The translations under genes were made by a program, and so were the position numbers. 29,822 bases of DNA from Clostridiales bacterium. GTDB lineage: Bacteria; Bacillota; Clostridia; Oscillospirales; Oscillospiraceae. The notes under the pieces were generated by a model. It did no database searches. It worked only from the letters and a program-made list of their open reading frames with translations, and was not told the origin of the DNA. This document shows positions 1 through 7,272 of the stretch, in pieces. The stretch lies in contig SFHJ01000027.1 in NCBI GenBank assembly GCA_004555655.1, forward strand, positions 1 to 29,822, in the 5' to 3' direction. Numbering within the stretch: the stretch's first letter is position 1; each line of letters begins with the position of its first letter.

Positions 1-114
1 TATTCCGTATAGCCGCGCCACTTCTTTATGACTCAGCTTTTCTCGCTGCATCGTTTCAACGACTTCCTGTTTGAATTCCCCAGTATACCTCTTGTTCGGC
101 ACTCCTTTTGGCAT
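1..114 (-). CDS. IS3-family transposase OrfA, N-terminal part (cut by window edge)
   Basis: The first 38 codons of an IS3-family OrfA, the helix-turn-helix DNA-binding protein of the element, read leftwards out of the window. The translation begins MPKGVPNKRYTGEFKQEVVE and continues into a motif ending KEVARLYGI, typical of the N-terminal HTH of IS3 OrfA proteins in Clostridia. The ATG at 114-112 is preceded by a GGGGTG ribosome-site-like stretch at 127-122, seven bases away. The element's terminal inverted repeat lies just upstream at 151-174. The rest of orfA and all of orfB are outside the window, so whether the element is intact cannot be told. Confidence 0.85.
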   Translation of the reverse strand, partial: MPKGVPNKRYTGEFKQEVVETMQREKLSHKEVARLYGI

Positions 115-122
115 AAAACAAC

Positions 123-166
123 ACCCCATTCGTTAGTAGTATACCATACTGTCTAACAAATGGGGT
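123..166 (-). promoter_or_regulatory. Leader hairpin covering the transposase ribosome site
   Basis: Arms 153-166 and 123-136 are 14-base inverted repeats with a single mismatch (131/158), separated by 16 bases. In the minus-strand transcript the 3' arm contains the GGGGT part of the orfA ribosome site. A transcript entering from outside would fold this hairpin and hide the site. Known transposons use such hairpins to block expression from external transcription; its use here is inferred. Confidence 0.5.
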
Positions 167-174
167 GCTGTTCA
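151..174 (-). repeat. Left terminal inverted repeat of IS3-family element
   Basis: Read on the minus strand the end starts TGAAC and closes with GTTAGAC, 24 bases in all. It matches the 19-base end at 29731-29749 apart from a five-base insertion and a few substitutions. Position 174 is the outer edge of the element; 33 bases separate it from the GH3 stop codon. Confidence 0.7.
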
Positions 175-207
175 TATTCTGCGGCCCTGCCCTTCTTTTC
201 ACAAAGC

Positions 208-2553
208 TTACTGCTTTTTCAGCATCGCAGCGACGCCCCTGCAGAAATGGCCGTTTGCCATGTGCAATAGCCCCTCCGCCACGTTGTCGCTCACGCTGCC
301 GCCGGTGTTGATGATGACGGCGCGCATCGGGCAGTCAGCCGCACACGCCAGCATCATGCGGTACGAGGGGTCTGACATGTCCCTTTTTCCGCCGAAGCTC
401 CTTGCAACGATGTTTTCCGTCACCTTGTACTGGATCTTCATGATGAGCGAGCTGTCTTTCATCTCCATGCAGGAGTTATCCATGGTAAACTGACCCTTTT
501 TCGGCTCCGGCTGGATGGGGACTGGATGGCCCATCAGCTTCTCCCATTCATCCCGGCTGGGTTCGCCTTTCAGCGTCTCGTACCAGCTCCCGGCCTGCCA
601 TACCGGAACCGGGACAGGTTCGCCGCGGACTTCTGTTTCTGCCCGCAAGCGGATATCCCGGCTGGACGCACCGATGCAGACAGTATAGGTTCCGCCGGGA
701 ATCTTCCAGCCGTCAGACCAAACGGCAAAGCTGCGCTCGTCCAGTGCAAACTCAACTGTTTTGCCTTCCCCCGGTTCCAGCTCCACGCGCGCGAAGCCTC
801 TGAGTTCCTTCTCCGGGCGGAACAGTCCGCCCTTGGGCGGCGCGATATAGAGCTGCACCACCTCCGCGCCCCTGACCTTGCCGGAATTTGTAACACGGAC
901 GCTGACTGTCCGACCATCCACATGCAAATCGCTGTATGTAAACGTGGTATAGGACAGGCCGTGGCCGAAGGGATAGCGCACAGGCTTTTCCGCCGCGTCG
1001 TAATAGCGGTAGCCCACATACACGCTTTCGCGATATTCTGCATTCCGCTTGCCAAAGGTATCTTTGGAAAGGACATCAGAATAGGAAAGCGGCCATGTCT
1101 CCGTCAGCTTGCCACAGGGATTTGCTTTTCCGGTCAAAAGATTGGCAATGGCCTGACCGCCGGCCTGCCCCGGCAGGCCCATATAGACAATCGCCTTGAC
1201 TTTATCCGCCCACGGCAGCTCCATTGCGCTGCCGCCCAGCAGCACCACCACAGTATTGCTGTTTGCCGCCGCCACCGCTTCAATCATGCGGTTGTGCCCC
1301 GCAGGAAGCCCCATATGCTCCCGGTCAAAGGCTTCCGATTCATAAATCTCCGGCAATCCTGCCACCACAATGGCTATCTTATGAGCCTTGGCTGCCTCTG
1401 CCGCTTCCTGCAGGGCAGCGTCCGTCACGTCCCCCTGCGCGTCGCAGCAGGCAGCAAACGGAGCGTCAGGCATGGCATCGGTCAGATTGACCAGTTTTGT
1501 GGGGTTGATATGGCTGCTGCCGGTGCCCTGATAGCGCAGCTCCTGCGCCATATGGCCGATCAGAACCAGATCCGGCATAGAAAGAGGCAGAATATCGCCC
1601 TCGTTTTTCAGCAGCACCGCGCCTTGCTCGGCAATGGTCTGGGCAAGTGTGTGGTGCTCGTCCCAATTTACAGAAGCAGGTTTTGCCTGCCGCGCCTTTT
1701 CCACCAGACGGAGGATGCGCTCCACGGACGCGTCGATATTCTTCTCGGATAGGGCGCCGTTTTTCACGGCCTGTATGGCCGCCCGCTCCATGAAGCGCGA
1801 GCCGCCGGGCATGTTCAGATCGCAACCGGCCTGAAAGCCCTCGATGCGGTCATGCATCGCGCCCCAGTCCGTGACCACCACGCCGTCAAAGCCCCACTCG
1901 CTGCGAAGAATGTCGGTCAGAAGCCGCTTGCTGTCGCTGCAGTGGACGCCGTTAATCTTGTTGTAGGCGCACATCACCGTGCCGGGGCGGCTCTCCTTGA
2001 CCGCAATTTCAAAGGCGGCAAGGTAGATCTCCCGCAGCGTGCGCTCGTCCATCTGGCTGTCGCCGTTTTGCCGCTTGTACTCCTGACTGTTGGCGGCAAA
2101 GTGCTTGAGACTCGACAACGCGCCTGTGCTCTGCTGTCCCCGGATAAAGGCCGACGCCATCCTGCCCGCAAAATAGGGGTCCTCGGAGAGATACTCAAAA
2201 TTGCGTCCGCACAGAGGATTGCGCTTGATGTTGCAGCCCGGCCCCAGAATCAGCGGCACTCCGGCCGCAAGTCCCTCCTTGCCGATGGCCTCGCCCTCGG
2301 CGGCGTAGAGCTCCGGATTCCACGTCGCGCCCGCCGTCACGGCGGGCGGAAAGCAGGTGGCCGGCAGCGACTGGTTCACGCCGAGCATGTCCGCGCCCTG
2401 CTTCTGACAGCGCAGACCGTGTGGCCCATCCGCCATCATAATGGCAGGAATGCCATGCTGTGGATAGGCTTTCGTGTGCCAGAAGTCCGCGCCGGTGCAG
2501 AACGCGATTTTCTCCTGCAGTGACATGTCTGAAATCATTTTCCCGATATCCAT
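208..2553 (-). CDS. Glycoside hydrolase family 3 beta-glycosidase
   Basis: A 781-residue GH3 enzyme that removes terminal beta-linked sugars, probably a cytoplasmic beta-glucosidase or beta-xylosidase because no signal peptide is present. The N-terminal barrel carries LKHFAANS (about 149-155) and the motif VVVTDWGAMHD, whose D229 matches the family's catalytic nucleophile. An alpha/beta sandwich domain follows, then a fibronectin-III-like domain (about 575-660, RPEKELRGFARVEL). The start at 2553 is chosen because AAGGAGG sits at ideal spacing before it; a longer frame up to 2661 has no ribosome site. It is transcribed alone; no clear terminator is seen between its stop codon and the IS end 33 bases on. 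Exact substrate cannot be read from sequence. Confidence 0.93.
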   Translation of the reverse strand: MDIGKMISDMSLQEKIAFCTGADFWHTKAYPQHGIPAIMMADGPHGLRCQKQGADMLGVNQSLPATCFPPAVTAGATWNPELYAAEGEAIGKEGLAAGVPLILGPGCNIKRNPLCGRNFEYLSEDPYFAGRMASAFIRGQQSTGALSSLKHFAANSQEYKRQNGDSQMDERTLREIYLAAFEIAVKESRPGTVMCAYNKINGVHCSDSKRLLTDILRSEWGFDGVVVTDWGAMHDRIEGFQAGCDLNMPGGSRFMERAAIQAVKNGALSEKNIDASVERILRLVEKARQAKPASVNWDEHHTLAQTIAEQGAVLLKNEGDILPLSMPDLVLIGHMAQELRYQGTGSSHINPTKLVNLTDAMPDAPFAACCDAQGDVTDAALQEAAEAAKAHKIAIVVAGLPEIYESEAFDREHMGLPAGHNRMIEAVAAANSNTVVVLLGGSAMELPWADKVKAIVYMGLPGQAGGQAIANLLTGKANPCGKLTETWPLSYSDVLSKDTFGKRNAEYRESVYVGYRYYDAAEKPVRYPFGHGLSYTTFTYSDLHVDGRTVSVRVTNSGKVRGAEVVQLYIAPPKGGLFRPEKELRGFARVELEPGEGKTVEFALDERSFAVWSDGWKIPGGTYTVCIGASSRDIRLRAETEVRGEPVPVPVWQAGSWYETLKGEPSRDEWEKLMGHPVPIQPEPKKGQFTMDNSCMEMKDSSLIMKIQYKVTENIVARSFGGKRDMSDPSYRMMLACAADCPMRAVIINTGGSVSDNVAEGLLHMANGHFCRGVAAMLKKQ

Positions 2554-2600
2554 GGTGCTCCTCCTTACCCTGCAGCGGCGCTGCCAATGCTTTCCTCTGT

Positions 2601-2630
2601 ATAATAGCACAGCTTGCCGCACTTTGTCTG
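2601..2630 (-). promoter_or_regulatory. Probable promoter of the GH3 gene
   Basis: On the minus strand CAGACA (2630-2625) and TATTAT (2606-2601) are spaced 18 bases, about 50 bases upstream of the GH3 start. The -10 is good and the -35 is partial. No operator palindrome was recognised. Confidence 0.45.
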
Positions 2631-2689
2631 AAATTTTGAAGGGTTTTAACATACTCCCCAAAAAAACAGCCCGTGCATCATTGCCGACG

Positions 2690-3594
2690 AGCCGGTGTTG
2701 AAGGCCACGACGCTCAACGGCGCATGGAAGAACGGAACGCTGGAATACACTCTGTACGAGGGCGAACTGGAATGGGACACTGGCAGCTACGTCTACGAAG
2801 ACAACAACAGCGGCCGCGAATGGAGCATCCTCGGCGGCGACGGCAGCGGCTGCTACATATTGGCGGCCTGCCCCAGGCGGTGGAGAAAGGCTCCATCGGC
2901 TTCATGGGTGAAGAACGCAGGAGCCTTGCCGCACCCGATGACGCTGCCGTGTGCGACGCCATGGGCGCTGCGGAATGTGACGGACAGTTTATCGTTACAT
3001 GCTCTATGTCAAGACCCGTCTTTACAAAACGGAGCAGAAGCAGGTGGACGGCGGGACGCTCACCTTTACCAAGGACAACACCGCGCAATTGCGTCTGCGG
3101 GCTTCGATGGATCTTTTGTCCCAATACTGCCGTTTGAAAAACTTGAAATACATCCAGTATTCCTGCGTTTTTCAAACGTTGTCCTGTGCCAAACTATCTC
3201 GCCGATTTCTCTTGCCGAATTGTGCGGTGATGCCCAAGAAATACACGACGGGGCAGATTGCCAACTGGGACGGCGTGCAGCCCGCGCCCGGTTACGTAAA
3301 TACCACGGGCTTCCCGCACAACCACATTGTAGAGAATCAGAACAGCCACACAGGCTTTGCCATGCCGGAGTATCCCGGCTACAATGGCCCTGCCAGAAAC
3401 GAATGCTGGCTTTTGAAGGTCAATGCTGCCACCCGCTCGATTCCGGCTCCAATCCGGCATATTCGCCCTCCATCCGGGATATCGGTATCTCGTGCAAGAC
3501 GGTCTTTGACTGCACGGTGCCGTTTGATTTGAAAGACCATTTCCACCGTGCGCCGTTTTTGGAGCTTGACCCGGAGAAGTGGCTGCATGGATAG
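2690..3594 (+). pseudogene. Decayed gene(s) of unrecognised or UbiD-like origin
   Basis: Protein-like sequence continues across this stretch but jumps between frames, so no single gene remains. One frame reads like real protein from 2695 (LKATTLNGAWKNGTLEYT, then SYVYEDNNSGREWSILGG). Another frame takes over near 2880-2990, a third from about 2999 (LYVKTRLYKTEQKQV) to about 3420 (KYTTGQIANWDGVQPAPGYV; NSHTGFAMPEYPGYNGPARN), and the first returns near 3450-3594 (KTVFDCTVPFDLKDHFHRAP, ending DPEKWLHG). At least three frameshifts are needed. No ribosome site or start is evident at the left end. The last part may resemble the C-terminus of UbiD-type decarboxylases, an idea supported mainly by the UbiX-like remnant that follows; the earlier part was not recognised. 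Confidence 0.5.
3131..3178. repeat. Perfect 12-base inverted repeat inside the decayed locus
   Basis: CGTTTGAAAAAC (3131-3142) and its exact reverse complement (3167-3178) flank a 24-base loop. It lies where the protein-like reading becomes unconvincing, so it may be an inserted scrap or a duplication-inversion scar. It lacks a terminator-like U tract. Confidence 0.6.
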
Positions 3595-3624
3595 ACGGCT
3601 TGTTGATGGTATGAGCGGCGGAAG

Positions 3625-3811
3625 CTGGTACTGTTGGCTCGGGAGTGTCCGCTTTCCACGCTGCACCTGCGAAACCTCTACGAGCTCAGTCAGATGGCCG
3701 TGCCGGTGTGCGTCCGGTGCGGCATTCCATTATGCCAATGCGACGCAGGCGCAGATCACGGCTGTCATGGCCGCCTGTGAAGCGCTGCTGGAAGACGTTC
3801 TGCGGCAATGA
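3625..3811 (+). pseudogene. UbiX-like flavoprotein remnant (C-terminal fragment, frameshifted)
   Basis: Frame reading from 3625 gives LVLLARECPLSTLHLRNLYE followed by LSQMAVPV, which matches the conserved region of UbiX/Pad1-type flavin prenyltransferases (consensus like LVxRExPLxxxHLxNM). A frameshift near 3715 moves the continuation to another frame (AAFHYANATQAQITAVMAAC, then EALLEDVLRQ and stop at 3811). Only the last 60 or so residues of a family usually about 190 long remain; the N-terminal FMN-binding part is absent. UbiX makes prenylated FMN for UbiD-type decarboxylases, often encoded next door, which suggests the wider locus was a decarboxylase cluster. Confidence 0.5.
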
Positions 3812-3897
3812 AGCCTGCAGGTGCAAAACGAGAGCCGGGGCTATCGGGTGTAGAGTCCCGACTCTACCGCGGATAGGGCGCGGAAAAAGACGGTGGG

Positions 3898-3927
3898 TTG
3901 CAGAGTGCGCCCCCAATATGGTATGAT
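3898..3927 (+). promoter_or_regulatory. Possible promoter of the esterase-acyltransferase operon
   Basis: TTGCAG (3898-3903) and TATGAT (3922-3927) are spaced 18 bases, 33 bases before the ATG at 3961. The -10 is good and the -35 weak. This placement argues against the alternative TTG start at 3898, which would put the promoter inside the gene. Confidence 0.4.
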
Positions 3928-3960
3928 AGGAAAAATCGCAAGAAAAGGAACGAATCCGAT

Positions 3961-6126
3961 ATGGCACTGTCCGCGAAAGCCGTCCGCGCGCAACTGAATA
4001 TTCTCAAGCCTCTGCTGAACAGCTGCTCCCGTGAGACGCTGCGTAAAGGTCAGAACAAGCTGGGTGAGCTGATGGAGTTCCGCTACCGCAGAGAAGTCAT
4101 CGTGAAAGAGCACCCCTTTGAACGCTTCGGCGCCGCCTGGGTGCTCCCCAGAGACGAGCGCCGGCAGGGCGTGATTCTGTATCTGCACGGCGGCGGTTAT
4201 GTCTGCGGTGATCTGGAATACGCCAAGGGCTTTGCCTCCACACTCGCAGCCAAATGCGGCATCCGCGTATTCTGCGCCGGATACCGTCTGGCCCCTGAGC
4301 ATCCGTACCCAGCCGCGCTGGAAGACGCCCTGCAGGCCTACCGCTACCTGCTGGACAAGGGCTACACGCCGTCTCGCATCGCTCTGTGCGGCGAAAGCGC
4401 CGGCGGCGGGCTCTGCTATGCGCTGTGCATGAAACTCCGGGAAGCGGAGCTGCCGCAGCCGGGCTCCATCATCGCCATTTCCCCCTGGACAGACCTGACA
4501 GCCTCCGGCCCGTCCTACGAAGCCAACAAAGAAGCCGATCCGTCCATGTCTGTGCAGGCGCTGGATTATTATGCCGGATGCTACTGCACCGACCGCGAAG
4601 ACCCGTACGTCTCTCCCGTGTTCGGTGATCTGCAGCAGATGCCGCCGTCTTTGATCTTTGCCGGCGGCGATGAGATCATGCGCAGCGATTCCGTCCAAAT
4701 GCACGAGAAGCTCAAAGCTGCGGGAAGGAAGAGCAAACTCATCATCCGCCCGGAGCGGTGGCACGCCTACGTCCTGTACGGACTGAAAGAGGACGCCGAG
4801 GACTTTAAAACGATCAACAATTTTCTCAGCGCGCATGTGTCAGAAGAAAACAAGCTCCGCTGGATGCGGCTGGACAACGCGGCCAAGATTTACCCCGCGG
4901 CCCGCAGCCAGAACTGGAGCAATGTCTTTCGGCTGTCTGTAACGCTGGCCGAGCCCGTTGACGTTCCCATCCTGCAGGCAGCCCTGGACGTGACGGTACG
5001 CCGTTTTCCATCGATTGCTGCACGGCTGCGGCGCGGCGTATTCTGGTACTATATCCAGCAGCTGCAGGAAGTGCCGCAGATTCGCCAGGAAAACAGCTAT
5101 CCGCTGGCGAAAATGTCCCGGGATGAGGTGCGCCGCTGCGCCATACGCGTCATCGTCTACCACAAGCGGATCGCGGTGGAGCTGTTTCACTCTCTGACCG
5201 ACGGAAACGGCGCGCTGGTTTTTTTGAAAACGCTGACGGCAGAGTACCTGCAGCAGAAATACGGCGTCCGTATTCCTGCGGAGCTGGGCGTTCTGGGGCG
5301 GCTGGAAGAGCCCTCTGCAGAAGAGCTGGAGGACAGCTTCCAGAAATATGCCGGCAAGGTCAGCGCAAGCCGCCGCGCTGCGGACGCATGGCATATCCGC
5401 GGCACGCCGGAGCCGGACGACTTTCTGCATGTCACTTGCCTGCAGGTTCCTGTGGAGCAGGCGCTGGAGAAGGCGCATGCCTATGGCGTCAGCCTGACCG
5501 CGTTTCTCTGCGCCGTCATGATGCAGGCCATACAGAACCTGCAGAAGCAGCGCGTACCGAATATCAAGCGTCGCAGGCACGTCAAGGTTTTGATCCCCGT
5601 GAACCTGCGCAGGCTGTTCCCCAGCAAATCCCTGCGCAATTTTGTCCTCTACACCACTCCGGAAATCGATCCGCGGCTGGGCGAATATACGTTTGAGGAG
5701 ATCTGCGCCGTCGTCCGTAGTCACATGGGGCTGGAAATCAACGCCAAATTCATGAGCAGCATGATTGCAACGAATGTGAACGGCGAACGCCCGCTTATCA
5801 TTCGCATCATGCCGCTGTTCATCAAGAACGCAGTGATGAAAATGATTTTCAACGCGGTGGGCGAGCGAAAATCCTGCCTGTGCCTGTCAAATCTCGGCGC
5901 GGTGGAGCTTCCGGAGCAGATGCGGCCGTATGTCGAGCGCTTCGACTTCGTTCTTGGCGTTCAGGCAAAGGCCCCATATAACTGCGGCGTTTTGTCCTAT
6001 GGGGGCACGCTTTTTATCAATTTCATCCGAAACATTCAGGAGCCTGCGCTGGAATACCACTTCCACTGTGTTCTGCGGGATCTGGGCGTCCCGGTTCAGG
6101 TGGAAAGCAATTCCGCCGGGCGGTAA
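3961..6126 (+). CDS. HSL-type alpha/beta hydrolase fused to a condensation/AATase-like acyltransferase
   Basis: A 721-residue two-enzyme fusion. Residues about 1-295 are a hormone-sensitive-lipase-type esterase: HGGG oxyanion motif (76-79), nucleophile elbow GESAGG with S146, D237 in GGDEI and H268 in RWHAY, so the triad looks complete. Residues about 296-721 resemble CoA-dependent acyltransferases (alcohol acetyltransferase or condensation-domain superfamily): HSLTDG (H410-G415) fits the HxxxDG active-site motif, and SNLGAVELP near the C-terminus fits the family. No signal peptide or membrane segment is evident, so it is probably cytosolic. The start at ATG 3961 has AAAAGGA upstream. The pair could transfer an acyl group and remove or hydrolyse it; the substrate is unknown. 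The next gene begins 11 bases later and is surely cotranscribed. Confidence 0.85.
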   Translation: MALSAKAVRAQLNILKPLLNSCSRETLRKGQNKLGELMEFRYRREVIVKEHPFERFGAAWVLPRDERRQGVILYLHGGGYVCGDLEYAKGFASTLAAKCGIRVFCAGYRLAPEHPYPAALEDALQAYRYLLDKGYTPSRIALCGESAGGGLCYALCMKLREAELPQPGSIIAISPWTDLTASGPSYEANKEADPSMSVQALDYYAGCYCTDREDPYVSPVFGDLQQMPPSLIFAGGDEIMRSDSVQMHEKLKAAGRKSKLIIRPERWHAYVLYGLKEDAEDFKTINNFLSAHVSEENKLRWMRLDNAAKIYPAARSQNWSNVFRLSVTLAEPVDVPILQAALDVTVRRFPSIAARLRRGVFWYYIQQLQEVPQIRQENSYPLAKMSRDEVRRCAIRVIVYHKRIAVELFHSLTDGNGALVFLKTLTAEYLQQKYGVRIPAELGVLGRLEEPSAEELEDSFQKYAGKVSASRRAADAWHIRGTPEPDDFLHVTCLQVPVEQALEKAHAYGVSLTAFLCAVMMQAIQNLQKQRVPNIKRRRHVKVLIPVNLRRLFPSKSLRNFVLYTTPEIDPRLGEYTFEEICAVVRSHMGLEINAKFMSSMIATNVNGERPLIIRIMPLFIKNAVMKMIFNAVGERKSCLCLSNLGAVELPEQMRPYVERFDFVLGVQAKAPYNCGVLSYGGTLFINFIRNIQEPALEYHFHCVLRDLGVPVQVESNSAGR

Positions 6127-6137
6127 AGGAGAAAATC

Positions 6138-6833
6138 ATGTATTGTGTTTATTGTGGCGTCAAACTTGCAGATACGGAGCGGTGCTGCCCGCTCTGCGGC
6201 ACCGAGGCCATCCATCCCGATATTCTCCGGGAAGATGCGCTGCCGCTGTATCCCTGCCACCGCACCCCGGCGCCGCAGGTACATTCGCGCGTGAGCCAGA
6301 TCGTGGTGACGACCTTCCTTGTCATGGCGCTGCTGATTACGCTGATGATCGACCTGCAGTTCCATTCCCGCATCACCTGGTCGGGATTTGTCGCCGGAGC
6401 GCTGTTCGTCAGCTATGTTCTGTTTGTGCTGCCGTTCTGGTTCCGCAGGCCGAACCCGGTAATCTTCGTACCCTGCGGTTTTGCAGCCATTGGGCTGTAT
6501 CTGCTGTACATCGACCTTGTGACCGGAGGAAGCTGGTTTTTGAGCTTTGCCTTTCCGGTAACGGCCTGCATCGGCCTCATTGCCACAGCGGTGGTCGTTT
6601 TGCTCAAATACCTGCGCCGCGGCAGACTGTATGTCATTGGCGGCGCGTGCATCGCGCTGGGTGCGTTTATGCCGCTGCTCGAATTTCTGATCCATATCAC
6701 CTTTGACGTTCCCCGCTTCGCGGTGTGGTTTATGTACCCGCTGATCGCGCTGGCGCTTTTTGGCGGCATGCTGATCTTTCTTGCCATCTGCCGCCCTGCG
6801 CAGCAGATCATGGAGCGGAAATTCTTCCTGTAA
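6138..6833 (+). CDS. Zinc-ribbon membrane protein (DUF6320-like)
   Basis: A 231-residue protein starting with a small zinc ribbon: C3-x2-C6 and C17-x2-C20. Its remainder is mostly hydrophobic, with about six predicted membrane helices from residue 55 onward. AAAGGAG precedes the ATG at good spacing. From memory it resembles the DUF6320 proteins found next to acyltransferases in Clostridia; this was not checked by search. Coupling to the upstream fusion gene suggests a membrane partner, perhaps presenting or exporting the acylated product, but function is unknown. Confidence 0.75.
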   Translation: MYCVYCGVKLADTERCCPLCGTEAIHPDILREDALPLYPCHRTPAPQVHSRVSQIVVTTFLVMALLITLMIDLQFHSRITWSGFVAGALFVSYVLFVLPFWFRRPNPVIFVPCGFAAIGLYLLYIDLVTGGSWFLSFAFPVTACIGLIATAVVVLLKYLRRGRLYVIGGACIALGAFMPLLEFLIHITFDVPRFAVWFMYPLIALALFGGMLIFLAICRPAQQIMERKFFL

Positions 6834-7216
6834 AGAAGCGCAAAACAGCACCCCGTCCCCAAGTCTTTCTGCCTGGCGAAACGGTTTTGACAGACCGTTC
6901 ACTGCCAGCTCCAGCATGGGCCGCGAGATGCAGATGAACGCAGCTGCCGAGCAGCTGGAGGCCGTTTTGCAGCAGTCCGGCGTGCACGTCGCCGAGAAAC
7001 TGCGTTTGCGCGCCGGAGTTGCCGGGATACAGCCTGCAATCCGGGTGCAGCGTCAGATACAGCGCATTCTGCGGCCGCGAGAACAGTGCTGCAAGCGTTT
7101 CTCCGGCCGCGGGCTGAGCGGCGGCATAGGCCGGCGTGCTGCGCGAAGCAGCGCCGAAAACGGCCTGCCGTTTACATAGGGCAACACCGCGCGCATAAAA
7201 AAGTCCGGTGCGCGCC
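6834..7216. other. Stretch without a convincing gene
   Basis: About 380 bases with no ORF that has both a ribosome site and protein-like composition. A stop-free minus-strand frame crosses it (ALYLTLHPDCRLYPGNSG is the most protein-like part), and a second minus frame offers an ATG near 7197, so a frameshifted relic is possible. A short hairpin (6880-6885 with 6894-6899) follows the DUF6320-like gene but has no U tract. Nothing else was recognised. Confidence 0.4.
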
Positions 7217-7245
7217 TGTGCAAACGGAAAAAGCTGTACTACAAT
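7217..7245 (+). promoter_or_regulatory. Possible promoter of the MFS-GH2 operon
   Basis: TGTGCA (7217-7222) and TACAAT (7240-7245) are spaced 17 bases, 27 bases before the ATG at 7273. The -35 is poor, which would fit activator dependence. Two tandem 11-base units (7238-7248 and 7249-7259, 9 of 11 identical) overlap and follow the -10. Confidence 0.4.
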
Positions 7246-7272
7246 GGAACTACAGAGGAAAGGGGTGGTTTT

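Noticed and set aside
526..1752. A 408-codon plus-strand open frame opposite the GH3 gene
   Set aside because: Shadow of the GH3 coding strand; no start signals or recognisable domain.
7189..7215. Hairpin (7189-7195 with 7209-7215) just before the MFS promoter as a terminator or riboswitch
   Set aside because: Only seven paired bases, no U tract, and no recognisable aptamer pattern.
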